Both the position numbers and the translations under genes were made by a program. From Cryptomeria japonica (Eukaryota > Streptophyta > Pinopsida > Cupressales > Cupressaceae): a stretch of 64,000 bases of DNA. The notes beneath the pieces were generated by a model. That model saw nothing but the letters and a program-made list of their open reading frames with translations. It had not been told where the DNA came from and did no database searches. Location: assembly GCF_030272615.1 (NCBI RefSeq), contig NC_081415.1:372787009-372851008 (forward strand), read 5' to 3'. Below are positions 52,874-64,000 of this stretch, piece by piece; position 1 is the first letter of the stretch; each line of letters begins with the position of its first letter.

Positions 52874-53439
52874 AAAATAATTGATAAGGTCATCTAATCA
52901 CAAAATCTTAATCTCTTCATCACAAATAGAATTTTAGCCTTTACTGGTGTAGTCATCCATCTTCAATTGTATCACCTACATCATCTCATTCTACATCATC
53001 TCAACTGTATCATCCATATCATCTCATTCTGCAACATGAATCAAATATACAATCAGAGTAACATCATCATCTCCAACTTGCTTGCTGGTATCACATCATC
53101 TGTTGGTTCTCCTCCTTTTGACTTCTCCCCCTTAACCAATGCTTCTCTTAATCTAATCTTCTAATTTTCAACTTCTCTAATATCTTTCTTCTCCCATATC
53201 TAATTTATTTTCTTCTTCCCCTTTGACAGCAATGCCAAAGGTGTAAATGCATCACTTGTCTTCAATTATGTTGCTGCCTCTTCCATCATCTCTTTGAATC
53301 AAATCAAAAAAATTATATCAGAGCATTGAATCAGAACTTTACATTAGACTTGCTCCCCCAAAGGAGTATCCTGCATGTTCATCAATCCTTAGTGAAAGAT
53401 ATACATGGAATCCATTGGATTAATGCATCTCCATCATTC
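52874..53439 (-). other. copia 3' untranslated region with CATCATCTCATTCT repeats and PPT-like tracts
   Basis: TCATCTCATTCT words repeat between about 52970 and 53035. TTCTCCCCCTTAACC (53125) and CTTCCCCTTTGACAGCAATGCC (53215) resemble the PPT-plus-flank of the 7913 element. No coding content. Confidence 0.5.
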
Positions 53440-53883
53440 TAGTTCTTCTGGTGTAGGGGTCTAACCCCTAGTTTACCTCTAAGAAACTCAAAGGTAGCCT
53501 TCAGTAAGGGCTTAGTAAAGATATTAGCTAACTGATCTTTACTCTTCACATATTCCATCTTCACCTATTTTTCTTGAACTCTTTCCCTTAGGAAATGATA
53601 CTTCAATTCAATGTGCTTGGTTCTAGCATGAAGTATAGTATTCTTAGAAATATTTATTGCACTTGTATTATCACAATAGATAGTCACCGGTTCAGACATA
53701 TCTATTTTGAATCCTTCTAGTACATGTATCATCCATATTGCCTACGTGCAATTCATGGATGCAGCTACATACTCCGCTTTAGCTATAGATTGAGAAACAC
53801 ATGTTTGTTTCTTTCTCATCCATGCCACTAATCTTCCACCAAGTAGAAAAGCTCCATCAGTTATTCTTTTCCGATCATCCACA
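53440..53883 (-). pseudogene. copia RNase H, C-terminal portion (truncated)
   Basis: From the cut edge it reads VDDRKR, then ITDGAFLLGGRLVAWMRKKQT, AKAEYVAASMNC, IYCDNTSAI, NTILHARTKHIELKYHFLRE and DQLANIFTKPL. The AEAEY motif reads AKAEY, with the second Glu kept; the Asp in YCDN is kept. The first Asp of the domain lies beyond the cut. Two in-frame TAG codons (about 53742 and 53567) fit CAG ancestors. Confidence 0.85.
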
Positions 53884-55601
53884 GTTTTGGTGCCTAAAAA
53901 CGAGTTTACACTCACACAAGGCAGAGACCAAGCTATTTTCTTGTAAATATCTATGGAAAACCACTTCCAACTGTTAATATTCTTCAGACTTGGACCAACA
54001 ATAACAAGGATACAAGATTCTTTTGCACTTTAGGCTTTACAAAACCCAAGAGGGTGATCCCCATGCCAATTTGTGATTTCTATGCCACACTCACAAATTA
54101 TACATGAAACAAAGAAGATAATCTCATACAAAGACTCAACAAAAGGCGAGAATGCTCAGGAATGAAAAATTTCTCAGTGATCCTCAACTAATTTGGAGCA
54201 TGAGATGATTAAAACACATGACAACATACATGTAAATGGAAAATATTTTGATATTCAACAAGCTATAGCAAATAAGTAGTGATTCCGAACATAAAATCAA
54301 CACCAAGATAGTTGCTTAGCTATGATCAGTGCCTTACTCCATTGGGTACATGAATTCATACTATATAAAATGCATTCCAACAAAATTTATGTAACATCAT
54401 ATAAACCTAAGATAATATTGCATTGCAATACATCATATTTGCAACCTCAACCCAAAACTACTTATCAAAATCCTTGCAAATATCCCTACCACTCTACAAT
54501 TCTACTCAAGCATTTAAACAACCCCTTAGACCAAAGCATGAACAGAAAATGCATACACCACAACAATGCAATGAATGATAAAATCCTTGATAATATGCAT
54601 TCAAAACATGATAGAAAAATACACTAGAGAGAAATGGGTTTGAATTATATTTCTATTGAATAATTCGGCTATCTCTCTCAGGATACAATTCTTACATAAC
54701 TCCTTCAAGAACTTACAAAATTACAGACATAAGACTTTCTATTTTTGCTCTGCAAAATGAGCTTTTAAAACCTTTTGTTTCACCTAAACTTTGCTATTGG
54801 AAACAAAAATTTGAAACACTTAAGGGACCAAAAGTCCAAACACTGTCTCATAGCCCCGGATTTCCTTTTATAAAAATCAAGGGAGCAAACAAGCTTTAGG
54901 CCAGAGGAGACACCTGTCATCTCAAAATGATTACATACAACTACATTTTGTTACACAAACATTCATCCTTGATCTTGCTTATGTAGGATCAAATTCTACG
55001 ACCACTTTCTCTAAAACTCATAATAAATTTTATCACCATTTCTGTTATACAGGTTCAAAAATATTTGCCACTAGAAGACAAAAACAGTTATAAAAATTGT
55101 TTGCAACCTTTTTTCATCATTTAGATACATACTACTCCACACATTGTATTCTTCATCGGATGGTCAATCAAAACTCATGACTTCATCAACTTTTTCCCTG
55201 TATGGAATATATTTAATGGCTACTTTGTTTGCCTCTATTTAAAAAGTTTCAAAAAATGATCTTGTGGTAATTATTTTATCCATGCTATCCTCTAGCATAT
55301 CCATGTTTATCCCTTCACATATCAGCTCTACCTAGGTATTGATGACTCTTTCTGCCTCCTCCTTCCAAGATTATAAAGGCTTGACTGCCCCTTCTTCATC
55401 TTCAATATATGGAAAAAGAGTTTGTTTCAACATACTGAAACTTTTCATCAATTCCCTTACCTTTCTTTCTATATTCCCCGATAAAATTTGGGCTTCCTGC
55501 ATTGATTTTACCAACAAATATGTTGGCTAGAGTGCATGTGGTCTCTTGACATGATACTTACGGGCCATAGACATTATTCTGAGCTCATTTCCTCTTTGCA
55601 A
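53884..55601 (-). other. gene-free DNA next to the RNase H cut, possible gypsy LTR
   Basis: At 53884-53891 copia RNase H gives way to TTTTGGTGCCTAAAAACGAG, which may be an LTR edge (TGCCTAAAAA recalls CACCTAAAAATGG at 5229). No ORF is supported up to 55601. If the neighbouring accessory ORF belongs to the inserted element, this would be its 3' side. No second LTR copy was found. Confidence 0.35.
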
Positions 55602-58007
55602 TTATTTTGTAAACATAGGAATTTCCCCTTCTTTATCATCATCAAATATTTGAAAAATAGTAAACAACAAAAAATATAAGGCTAGAACACTATTGAGCCT
55701 ACTATCAACTTTCTCATTCAAATGAGTTAGCACTGAGCTAACTATATCCTTTTGCTGCCCGACTGATTGATCTTGTGATTCTTTCAGCTTATTTTCTAAT
55801 TCAATAATCTTTTCTAAGAGATAAGACTGAGCTAGTTTAGTTGATCTTGTAGCTTCAGGCTCATCATGATCATCATCATATGGGACTAATGACATACGAG
55901 GGATACGAACACTTGTATCGGGTTCCTCCTTTCTTGCATTCCTAAAAGCTTTACCCTAGATATCCAAAGGAGTGAGATCCAACTCCAGATTAGGGGCAAA
56001 GGAGGAACACCGAGTTGCATTTCTACATTTGTTGCTATGAACATATCTTCCTCCACTTTTTTTTTCATCCCGCCTTACAGGTGATGGCAAAGGACTTATG
56101 TCTGAGTCTTCAAGATCAATGATCTTAATTCCTTGAAAAGGCATGATTTGTATTTTAGGGGAAGGCTCTACACTCATTATCTTTTTACACTTTCTCCTTA
56201 CTAACCTTCCACTATAATTATTTCTCTCCTCATCATCACTTGTTTCTTCTCTTGCTCTTGTCTGAGAAGATTCATGAGTAGGTCTCCCTCCTACCATGCC
56301 ACCTTTTCTTTGAGACAAAGGATGTTGTGAGCTTGACTGTTGTCGACCATGAAATTCTTCAAGTTTGGCTATCTTCTCCTTTCAAATCAGCTTTAATTCA
56401 TCAAAATTATTTATAACAAAGTCGACTTTGGCACAAAATGGGGTAAAATCCTTCACTGGGTCATATTTTGGATTGCAGCCCATAACTTTCTGAAGATTAT
56501 CCACCTTTATTTCCTCCATTCCTAAGTCATAAAATCAAATTCATTTCTGATTATGTCTTCATGAAAGTTATGCTCATGAGGCGACAAACTTCCTTTTATT
56601 ATTGTTTTGAAAATATTGTAGAACCCCTCAAGATCACTGTGTCTAGTTGTACTCACCCCCAAATGATATGGAGAAAAGAATTTATCAAAATGTTCATATG
56701 GTCCCTTCAGAATTACAAAATAAGGGATGATAGTGTAATCTGAGAAAATTGTTCCTTTACCCCTTCCCTTTAACTCCTTGTCATGGATGCATCCTATTTT
56801 CCACATTACCTTGGTAGAACCCCTGAAAGGAACGTTGGAAGGCAGTACATGTGGCTTTCTAGAGAAACCATAGATTCTGATAATAGTACTTATAGAATAA
56901 GGGGTAAAATCCCCCCAATTATGCTCAATCCTGACAAGTGGAATCCTCTCTTTGGGTCTTGCAAAATCATGTAATTATTTGGAAATTCTTGGTGGGTTTA
57001 CTGTCAACCTTTTCTTCAACTTAGAAGCAAAACTATTATCAAATCTTACAAAACTAGCCTCTTGTCTATCCCAAGACATATCTGTGCTCCAAAGTTGCAC
57101 TAGAATCTCCTAGTTATCAATTGTCATTTTGAGGTTCATGGTACCCTCAAAGTAATCTGCATTCCTAAACAAGCACATATTCATGAGTAAGGAATACCAA
57201 AAGAATTTAGCACCAACCACTTCATTTTTAATATCCTGTAACCCCTCATGAATCTTTTCTTCAAGGTAAGGGGCAAATTTGAAAACCACTGTATAATCTG
57301 GATGCTGAATTTGCATGGCCATGTACATAAAATCAAGTGGCATCACTATAATTGGATGAAAAACCAATATCTGACACACAGAGAAAAAGGTAGCCTGAAA
57401 GTAGGGAGAAAAAACACCAATTGGGAATGGCTCCTCTGAGCTAGGGCTGATATGGTATGTTGTACTCCCTTCTCTAGCCAAATGCATTGGAAGGAAATTA
57501 TTTCTAATGAATTCCCTCATCTTGTAGTACTCTTCTTTTTTCTCATTCAATTCTACCTGCACCAGGCTTGCAAATGGTTTATACAGGTTGAAAACCTCCC
57601 AGAATTCTTCCCTTCTGATAGTCAACAAAATCTCTCCTTCATTTCCCCTAATAACCCCTCGAGACAAGGTCATATCTGTTTGCAACAACTTTGAGAAGGT
57701 TAACATCCATAAAGACACCCGACACTACTAGCTTACCCAAATCATACTGCCAGGGACTGGATAATGGGGAATGCAAGGTCCTCTATCCATGCCACAATTT
57801 GAACATTTCTAGTCCAGTCATTGGTATACTAACATCCACCAAGCAGAATGCTTTATTGGTTAGCCCTTCCCCTAGGGTTTTTCCACTCACAAATCTCTGC
57901 CCTTGTTCTCTATCATTTGTCGATGGCTTCAATTGGTCTAAGAAATCATCATAGAGATTTATTTTCATGTAATCAATTTGTCCTGAATGTTTTTGTGAGG
58001 GAGCCAT
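55602..58007 (-). pseudogene. large accessory ORF, minus-strand gypsy context (unknown function)
   Basis: Opens at ATG 58007 (MAPSQKHSGQIDYMKINLYDDFL). A stop at about 57783 and a shift lead to the frame 57718-56522 (RGNEGEILLTIRREEFWEVFNLYKP-type block, then a hydrophobic stretch FSVCQILVFHPIIVMPLDF). Another shift leads to 56318-55602 with a basic and then an acidic segment (DLEDSDISPLPSP) and a C-terminal coiled coil (LEKIIELENKLKESQDQ). The GNEGEI...EEFWEVF block has the same spacing as GGEVIEVT..ISEIYKI at 16430. Order and composition match the ORF at 16260: N-terminal domain, charged linker, coiled coil. No enzyme motif is seen. Confidence 0.5.
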
Positions 58008-58019
58008 CTTTTGAACTAG

Positions 58020-59380
58020 GGTTTTCTACTACAAATTCAAATTGAGGAAGAAAAGACTAGGGCTAATATGAGATTTAAATTACAACAGTAATTTAAACAA
58101 ATTTCACTCTTCTCTGCTTAGCTTTTAACCCTAGAACAATTGAAATTCTTTTCTTACAATTTCATGCACAATTTACAACATCAATTTGTTTCAAGAACAA
58201 ATGAAGGAGCTCAGACAAACTTACTATTTTGATTACACCAAAGGGATAGCAATTTTGTGTTGCGAGCAGTCATTTCAACCTTCTTCAGTAGTAGGAATAT
58301 CTTTTGGATCACTACGAAATCCTTTACGAATGAATAAAAAATTTTAAAAATACTTTTATTACTACCTGGAATGAAACACAAATGTCTCATCCACCATTAC
58401 TACTCACACGAGCGAAACAATGGCTCTTAACTTGCATTTGAAAAGTTTAAAACTCGACCGTCGATCATCCTCCAAGTTGGAAAATCTTACTGACTAAATC
58501 GTTCAATTTGATAGTTACTATCCAATGTGGCAAGTGGGTCCATCCTTGGCATGATGTGGCACATCCAACTCATCGCCTGTTTCACTACCTCCAGTGACCC
58601 CACCATCGACTTTCACTGGCTCATCTTGGACATGTGGCATCATCTTGTGATGTTGAGGTCCATAATTTCCTCGCATATTTTGATCACGAGACCACAGAAA
58701 CCATCGGATCTGCTCCATGTTTACCTTCTATCTGCACTATTCACTTAACAAAGGCTGCTAACTCCTGATCATTTCTTAGACCGCATTTAAAACATTACGT
58801 CTTGATATAAGCACATGAAGAAATATTCATTTCTAGTAACTTGGGTTTTAACTGTTGGGATCCGGTAATATCAAACATTTGAAAAGTCAAACCACCAGCT
58901 CACCTTTCTCTGCCAAGCATACGTGGCATCATCTTGTGATGTCGCGGTCTATATCATCCTTGCACTTTCAACCATGGGAAAGCGTCGACCATCAGATCTA
59001 TCCTGTCTTTATCCACTGGCCAAAATATTTAAGAATTTTGGACTTAGGAAAATTATGGGCGTGAACACAAATATTAAAAGGAGATTGACTATAGGGAAAA
59101 TTTTATGCGACTTAGGAAAATCATTTCATAGACCGGTCTAATGCAACTTAGCACTTAGGAAATAAAATGGCCCCACCAACGGAATACAACCCTTGGCCTT
59201 AAGTGGGAAAAAGGTAACGACAAAACATAAAAGGCCCAAAGATTTTTCTTTATACCAAGACTTAACCAGAAATCACAACCCCTAAAACCCTAAACCTTGA
59301 AACCTTGACAGAGGGCATAATAAAACTAGAATGACCAAAATTTTGCAAGACATAATTTTAGGTCCTATCAGTGGCTCTAG
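58020..59380 (-). repeat. candidate gypsy LTR between pol and accessory ORF
   Basis: On the minus strand, GCATCCCCAACTAGAGCCAC then TGATAGGACC at 59380 parallels the 3' LTR junction of the LARD at 43972. It lies 170 bases after the pol stop, as expected for a 3' LTR. No long ORF is supported within it. The other edge is not defined; the accessory ORF starts at 58007. If real, this LTR is 3' for the pol copy and possibly 5' for the following ORF. Confidence 0.4.
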
Positions 59381-59549
59381 TTGGGGATGCTCATTTTACA
59401 AAAATGAGATGAGAAACCAGAATTTTGGTGAAGCAGACCAATTGCAGACCTGGCCAAAAAGAAATTACCTAGATAGGGTAACTTCAATAGAAAGGAAACT
59501 ACACTAATATGTACAAAACCTAACTAATGCTCATGGATAAAAAATACTT

Positions 59550-61259
59550 TCAAGAAAAGTAGAGTTTCAAGAATTGTCCATGAATAGACAATTCAAGAGT
59601 GTCACCATTTATATATTGGAGAATGTACGAATCTTGTCCCCATTCGCTTTGGATCAGATATGGGCCCAGCCAAATAGCATCAAACTTGCCATGTTTTCCC
59701 TTGTCCTCTATTCTAACATTCCACATCGAAACCAAATCATTAACTTGAAAAATCCTTGTAGTTGCTCTTTTGTCATACAAGTTTTTAACCTGCATCTATA
59801 ACTTTGTATTTCTGGTACTGACTTCTCTTCTAGCTTCATCTAGTTCCATTAAAGCCTCAATCCTCAACTGCATATCATCATCTATGTCATTGTCATAAGT
59901 TTGGACAAACATATACATCTCCATCAAGTTGTTTTGGGGTAACCTTGCACGCATACCATACACCAAATAAAAATGTGCACATCCAATTGATTTCTTAATT
60001 GTTACCCTATCTACCCAAACTGCTAATCTCAGCTTTGAATCCCAAGCCTTCTTGTTTTTCTCTAGGATTCTTTTAATGATCTTCATCAAACTTTTATTGC
60101 TTGATTTAGCTTGCCCATTTCCTTATGAGTGGTAAGGTGATGAATATGAGATTTGGATACCATATTTGTTGCAGAATTTTTCATATTCCTCTGACCTAAA
60201 ACTCATGGTATTATCAGAGATTATTCTCTCTAGACATCCAGTTCTACTCAATATATTATTTGTGAGAAAATCAATTACCACCTTACTTGTTGCTTTTCTA
60301 GTGGGTATGGCTTCAACCCACTTAGTGAAATAATCAGTGGCCACTAAAATCCAAGAATGACCACTACTATATTTGCATGCTATCTCTCCAATGAAATCAA
60401 TACCCTATTTCTGGAATGGAGCCTACACATTTATAGGTCTCAATATCAGATTTCCTAAAAAAATTAATTTTCCTGAAAATCTTTGGCATGGATCACATTT
60501 CTTGACTAGTTGATGTGCATCCTTGAAAATTGTTGGCCACCAAAACCCAACCCTTAATACTTTGTGTGCAGTTGTCTTGGCCATATAATGCCCTCCACAA
60601 ACTCCACTATGCAATTCAGATAATAACTTCAGAGCTTGATCCTTGTCAACACACTTTAACATGACACCATCACTGTTTCTCCACCAAAGTTTCCCATTAA
60701 CAATGAAATATTTGATAGCATGTGATTTTAATGTCCTTCTTTTATTATCACTCATGTCTTCAGGATATTTCATCCTCTGCAAATAATATATGATATCATC
60801 ATACCATTTACAACCACCCATATCATAGATATAAGATTTGTGCTCTTCTTACATAATATTTATTTGATTGGCATCCAAATTACTCTGGGCCATTAACTTT
60901 GCCAATCCTTGTCCTCTCACTAACTTAGTGATTTGGATATCAATGTTAAATTCTTGGATCTTGTTGATCCATCTGCATCTTCCTCTAGATACTTCCTGTT
61001 GTGTGAAAATATATTTAATTGCAACACTAGGCACATATGCAACCACTCTTTCTCCCATCAAGTAACTCCTAAAAGATTTAACCGCCTTTACTAGTGCATA
61101 GGCTTGATTCTCATTTAAATCATATTTTAGCTCTGTAGCTTACAAAGATTTACTAAAAAATGCTATAGGTTGTTCAAAACCTTCTAAATTCTTTTGCAAC
61201 AATACAACAACAGTAGTATGAAAATATGCAAATGAAAAAATCTGCATAGGTTTGCCGTA
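59550..61259 (-). pseudogene. Ty3/gypsy pol remnant: RNase H and integrase
   Basis: RNase H reads from about 61259 (LLQKNLEGFEQPIAFFSKSL, QAYALVKAVKSFRSYLMGERV, then IKYIFTQQEVSRGRCRWINKIQEF). The integrase zinc domain is at 60600-60450 (H..H and KKCDPCQRF, all ligands kept). The core has Asp in ATDYFTKWVEA and in IISDN; the third residue reads Lys in GQAKSSN, where Glu is expected (GAA to AAA). TAA at about 60121 (CAA-like) and other stops break the frame. The C-terminal domain (FDAIWLGPYLIQ..GQFLKLYFS) ends at 59550. RT and protease are missing upstream. Confidence 0.88.
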
Positions 61260-62163
61260 TGTTGTTCTCAAATTTTGATTTCCCTTCTATCCTTCTGGTA
61301 AAAATCAAGTAACTCTATTTGCATATGAAGAGTTTAGAGAAATAGAATTCAAAAATAACATATAACAAGGTTTTGGAACCTTCTACACTTTGAACTTATC
61401 TAAAGTTTAGGTGGGTATATCTTATGTGAATATTTTCACACTTTTAAAATTGAGATCCACAGTAAACTAGTGTCAAAAAGCCCATGGATTTCATCACCTC
61501 AATGAAACTGAAACATTAAAAGAAAACTTGTGTCCATTTTCAGTATTGATCTTCAAGAAAGGTAAAAAGAATCCCACAACTAAATACCAGTGCCTTATTT
61601 CGGGCTACAGAGTCACCAATCCAAAACTGAATAATCCCATACATTTCACCACCTCCGCCTTAGCTAACCCCACACATGCCTGACATATATATGAGTTTTA
61701 TCCTCTAAAAAATAAAATTGTTCATCAAATTCAAAGTAAGCAAATGATTGATTTACTGATAGAGATATTTCAAGCATATTTAATTCCTCTCCCTTGAAAA
61801 GAAAAGCTAGAAACATATCCATATGACTGCCTTACAATCCATGCTCAATCAAATAGCCCTAGACTATTCAAATGAAGCCAGTAAATTAAGGAGTGCACAC
61901 CAGAAGACAATACATATTTAAGCCTAAAAAGTGTTGATCTACATCTTTATATTCATTTTTGAAAATTTAATCTTACATGATTCAAAATATTCTTTGATAA
62001 CTAGAAAAACCCAGATATATTTATGCAGATTTTCTTTACAAAATTTCTTGCGATCCCCCTTTTTATTAGTCCTGGTATCCATTTATAATATCATGGATGC
62101 ATATAAGCTTCAAACATTCCTAAGGAAAATTTGTTACAAACCGCAATCTTCTCCAAAAAACAG
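61260..62163 (-). other. gene-free stretch between the coiled-coil ORF and pol remnant
   Basis: No RT, protease or gag sequence is recognisable in any frame. RNase H begins abruptly at 61259, so RT and upstream genes have been deleted or replaced. It is AT-rich with no clear repeat. Confidence 0.5.
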
Positions 62164-64000
62164 TTACAAGTCCTTTTCAATATCAACGACCTCTTCAGCT
62201 TGTTGTCCTGCTACAACATCTTCTAACTGTTCTAGAACTTTTTCCTTTTGTCCAACATATTTGTCCTTCCATTCTTGGAACACGTCATTATTCGGCCAAG
62301 AAAAGCTAACAATCTTCTTCTTCATTCCTTCTAGCCTTTTCCAAGTGACTCTCAACTGCCCAATCTCTATTTCTATGAAACCATAATGCGACTTTACTTT
62401 TTCAATCTCCTCAATTGTCTTGACAAATAAGGATGTGTCATCAGTATTGATGATTTCATTTACCCTTTTAGACAAGTTGTGGTCCAACTCTTCCAGCCAT
62501 GCTTTCTCCTCTTTTAACTGGGTCGGACCAACAAAACCCCCTGGAAACAACTCATACTTGTGATCAGAATATTCTTTCCTATATAATTGGGCTTTTCTCT
62601 TCACACTTGCCCTTTCTTCTGGGAGTATATTCATTTCTTTTATGAATTCACAAGTGGATATAAGACTATCATTTGCCTCTACATCTGCATGCAATGAACA
62701 CATAGGCTCTAGCTCCTTTCCCTTAGGCATCCACTTATTCAAAATCGGTTCCAAAGTGGTCTCATCTTCTCTTAATTTAGTCAAAATATTCAGAATCCTC
62801 TTCATAGAAATATACATGATAGAGGCCCTAACTGAATCAGCAAATTTCAAAATTGTAGCCTTTACCTTTTTCGCATATTTACTTGCTAACAGGACCTGAG
62901 CCTGTTTCAACTTTTCCAACTCATGTTGAATAGTTTTAGCTGGTTGAAAACCAGAAGGCATAGGAGAAGGGGGAAATTATATAATAGGACTTGTAGGTGG
63001 AGGTCTTGCTGGAGAAGATGCTATCATTAGAGTAGAAGACTCACCTTGATGGTGTTGTCCTTCCATCTGACTTTGAAGTCTAGAAATGATGCTATCTCGA
63101 TTAGCTATTCCTTCTTTGGCCTCATTATAAGCCTTCAAGATTGTTTCCAATTTCAATTGGAGATTAGATTTTTCCTTTGTCTCCTTTTCTACCACTGCTA
63201 CACTGAATTTTGCAGTTTCTAAACCTGTGCTAGCAGCTTCTACCACCCCTATATCTTGGACTCTTTTCACAATCATACCTCCTAGGAAACTAGAATCTGA
63301 GGCATCTTTCCTTCTATTTTCATCCTTTTTAATGACCACATGACTAAAGCAGCATTATCTTTGCTGAATGTCACTCCTTCCATAGGCTTGGTTTCCTTTC
63401 CGACCACTTCAAGGACCAACGTATTAGCAATATCCCACTCAAGGAGGATTAAAACACCAGCCTTTGATACCATCTCTCTTCCCTTTTCAGGAGTAATGGC
63501 CTTGAATTCTTCAATAATTTCTTGTTTTACCTCTTCCTCCACCAGAGTTACATCTTTGTGGGGCTTCTCATTCTTCCTTTTTTCACATCTTGCCTTAAAC
63601 AGTTCAATATTTTGTTTCCATACAAATTGCATGAAGGCCCCTGTTGTAACAAAGTTACTATCAACTAATAACTCCTCACTAGCTTGCTTGATAGTTAAGT
63701 CTAGCTCTTTACCTTTGAACTCACCTTCAGTCAAGTTCATCTCAGCACTAGGTGGCTCTTCTGGCATCCCCTCTTGTGTTTCCTCATATGTGTAGGCAAT
63801 CTCCCTGAGACTCCCTAACTATAACAACTATTTGGCCACCACTTGCTCATCTCCTATGTGGATAGGGGATTGAGATGGACTATACAAAGGCTCATTAGTT
63901 TGCACTTCCTTCCCCACTCTTTGCCACTCCTAAGGTGACCCCTTTGCACATTGTAGACTTGTGCAAGTGCCTCAAAGTTGATAGGCTCTAAATAATTGGA
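62164..64000 (-). pseudogene. long coiled-coil ORF upstream of gypsy pol remnant (runs off right edge)
   Basis: Coding signal extends from the window edge on the minus strand. Frame A (about 63940 to 63300) reads LGSLREIAYTYEE and then EFKGKELDLTIKQASEELL. A frameshift near 63300-63340 leads to SSFLGGMIVKRVQDIG and a Glu/Lys coiled coil (KETKEKSNLQLKLETILKAY). A stop at about 62977 precedes the last open part, 62961-62164, with helix-rich sequence (HELEKLKQAQVLLASKYAKKVKATI) and a Glu/Val-rich end. No enzyme domain. It resembles the C-terminal helix region of the accessory ORFs. Its position upstream of pol on the same strand suggests a structural or accessory gene of that element. Confidence 0.45.

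Larger units (their letters stand above)
51330..53883 (-). mobile_element. Ty1/copia element, 3' end (LTR and RNase H), inserted in another copia
   Basis: On the minus strand RNase H (53883 to about 53440) is followed by an untranslated region and a 3' LTR whose outer edge is at 51330. It interrupts the RT of the plus-strand copia. It is itself cut within RNase H at about 53883, where unrelated gypsy-type DNA starts. The remaining 5' part is not in the window. Confidence 0.78.

Noticed and set aside
54322-54627. 101-codon plus-strand ORF in the gene-free stretch after the RNase H cut
   Set aside because: Asn/His/Lys-rich composition follows the AT-rich DNA, no domain, and opposite strand to the neighbouring element genes.
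1-64000. tRNA, rRNA, snRNA, CRISPR arrays or host protein genes
   Set aside because: None was recognised by eye. The only tRNA-like strings are primer-binding sites. Short tandem arrays lack spacers of constant length, and every protein motif I could name belongs to retroelements.

Overview
The window is retrotransposon-dense plant nuclear DNA. I found no host protein gene, rRNA, tRNA or CRISPR array that I could support. Its content is LTR retrotransposons of the Ty1/copia and Ty3/gypsy superfamilies, nested in one another and heavily decayed. The AT-rich base composition, long LTRs, many old copies and nested insertions suggest a large plant genome. A gymnosperm is my best guess, but that is inference; nothing here fixes the species.

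Left part (1-20 kb). A minus-strand copia 5' end (gag, primer-binding site, LTR; 1-2259) abuts a broken coiled-coil ORF (2336-3909) and a candidate LTR with a TATA box. A gypsy-type LTR follows (5222 to about 7090) and carries two different tandem repeats. A gypsy RNase H/integrase gene (7114-15243) is split by a structurally complete minus-strand copia element (7913-14619) with matching LTRs, PBS, PPT and the 5-bp target duplication TATAG. Downstream lies a long broken accessory ORF (16260-18575).

Middle (19-36 kb). A plus-strand element with copia-type LTR and PBS (19311-24187) has a four-zinc-knuckle gag-like ORF and an accessory ORF but no recognisable protease, integrase, RT or RNase H, so it looks non-autonomous. 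Next come a coiled-coil ORF (25450-26480), an 86-bp tandem repeat and about 6 kb of A-rich DNA without ORFs. Then come AT-rich inverted repeats and the PBS and gag of another gypsy element (34724-36013).

Right part (36-64 kb). That gypsy gag is split by a 12.4-kb element with two direct LTRs of about 4.4 kb (36014-40399 and 43972-48370). Its internal region encodes gag plus a long acidic domain and no pol, which is a LARD-like layout. The host gag resumes at 48371 and is broken again by a plus-strand copia (48593) with a large internal deletion. That copia is interrupted at 51330 by a minus-strand copia, whose RNase H is cut at 53883 by gypsy-related minus-strand DNA. The latter includes an accessory ORF (55602-58007), a candidate LTR (to 59380), an RNase H/integrase remnant (59550-61259) and a coiled-coil ORF running off the window end.

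Three themes link the regions. (1) Six copia-type LTRs of different families share a GTGG..CCC/GGG..CCAC hairpin core and a GGGGGGTGAATCA edge. (2) A family of large accessory ORFs seems to occur in both copia-like and gypsy-like contexts. (3) Stop codons and lost catalytic residues are mostly explained by C-to-T or G-to-A changes, as expected from deamination of methylated cytosine. All identities, divergences and homologies were read by eye and not computed.
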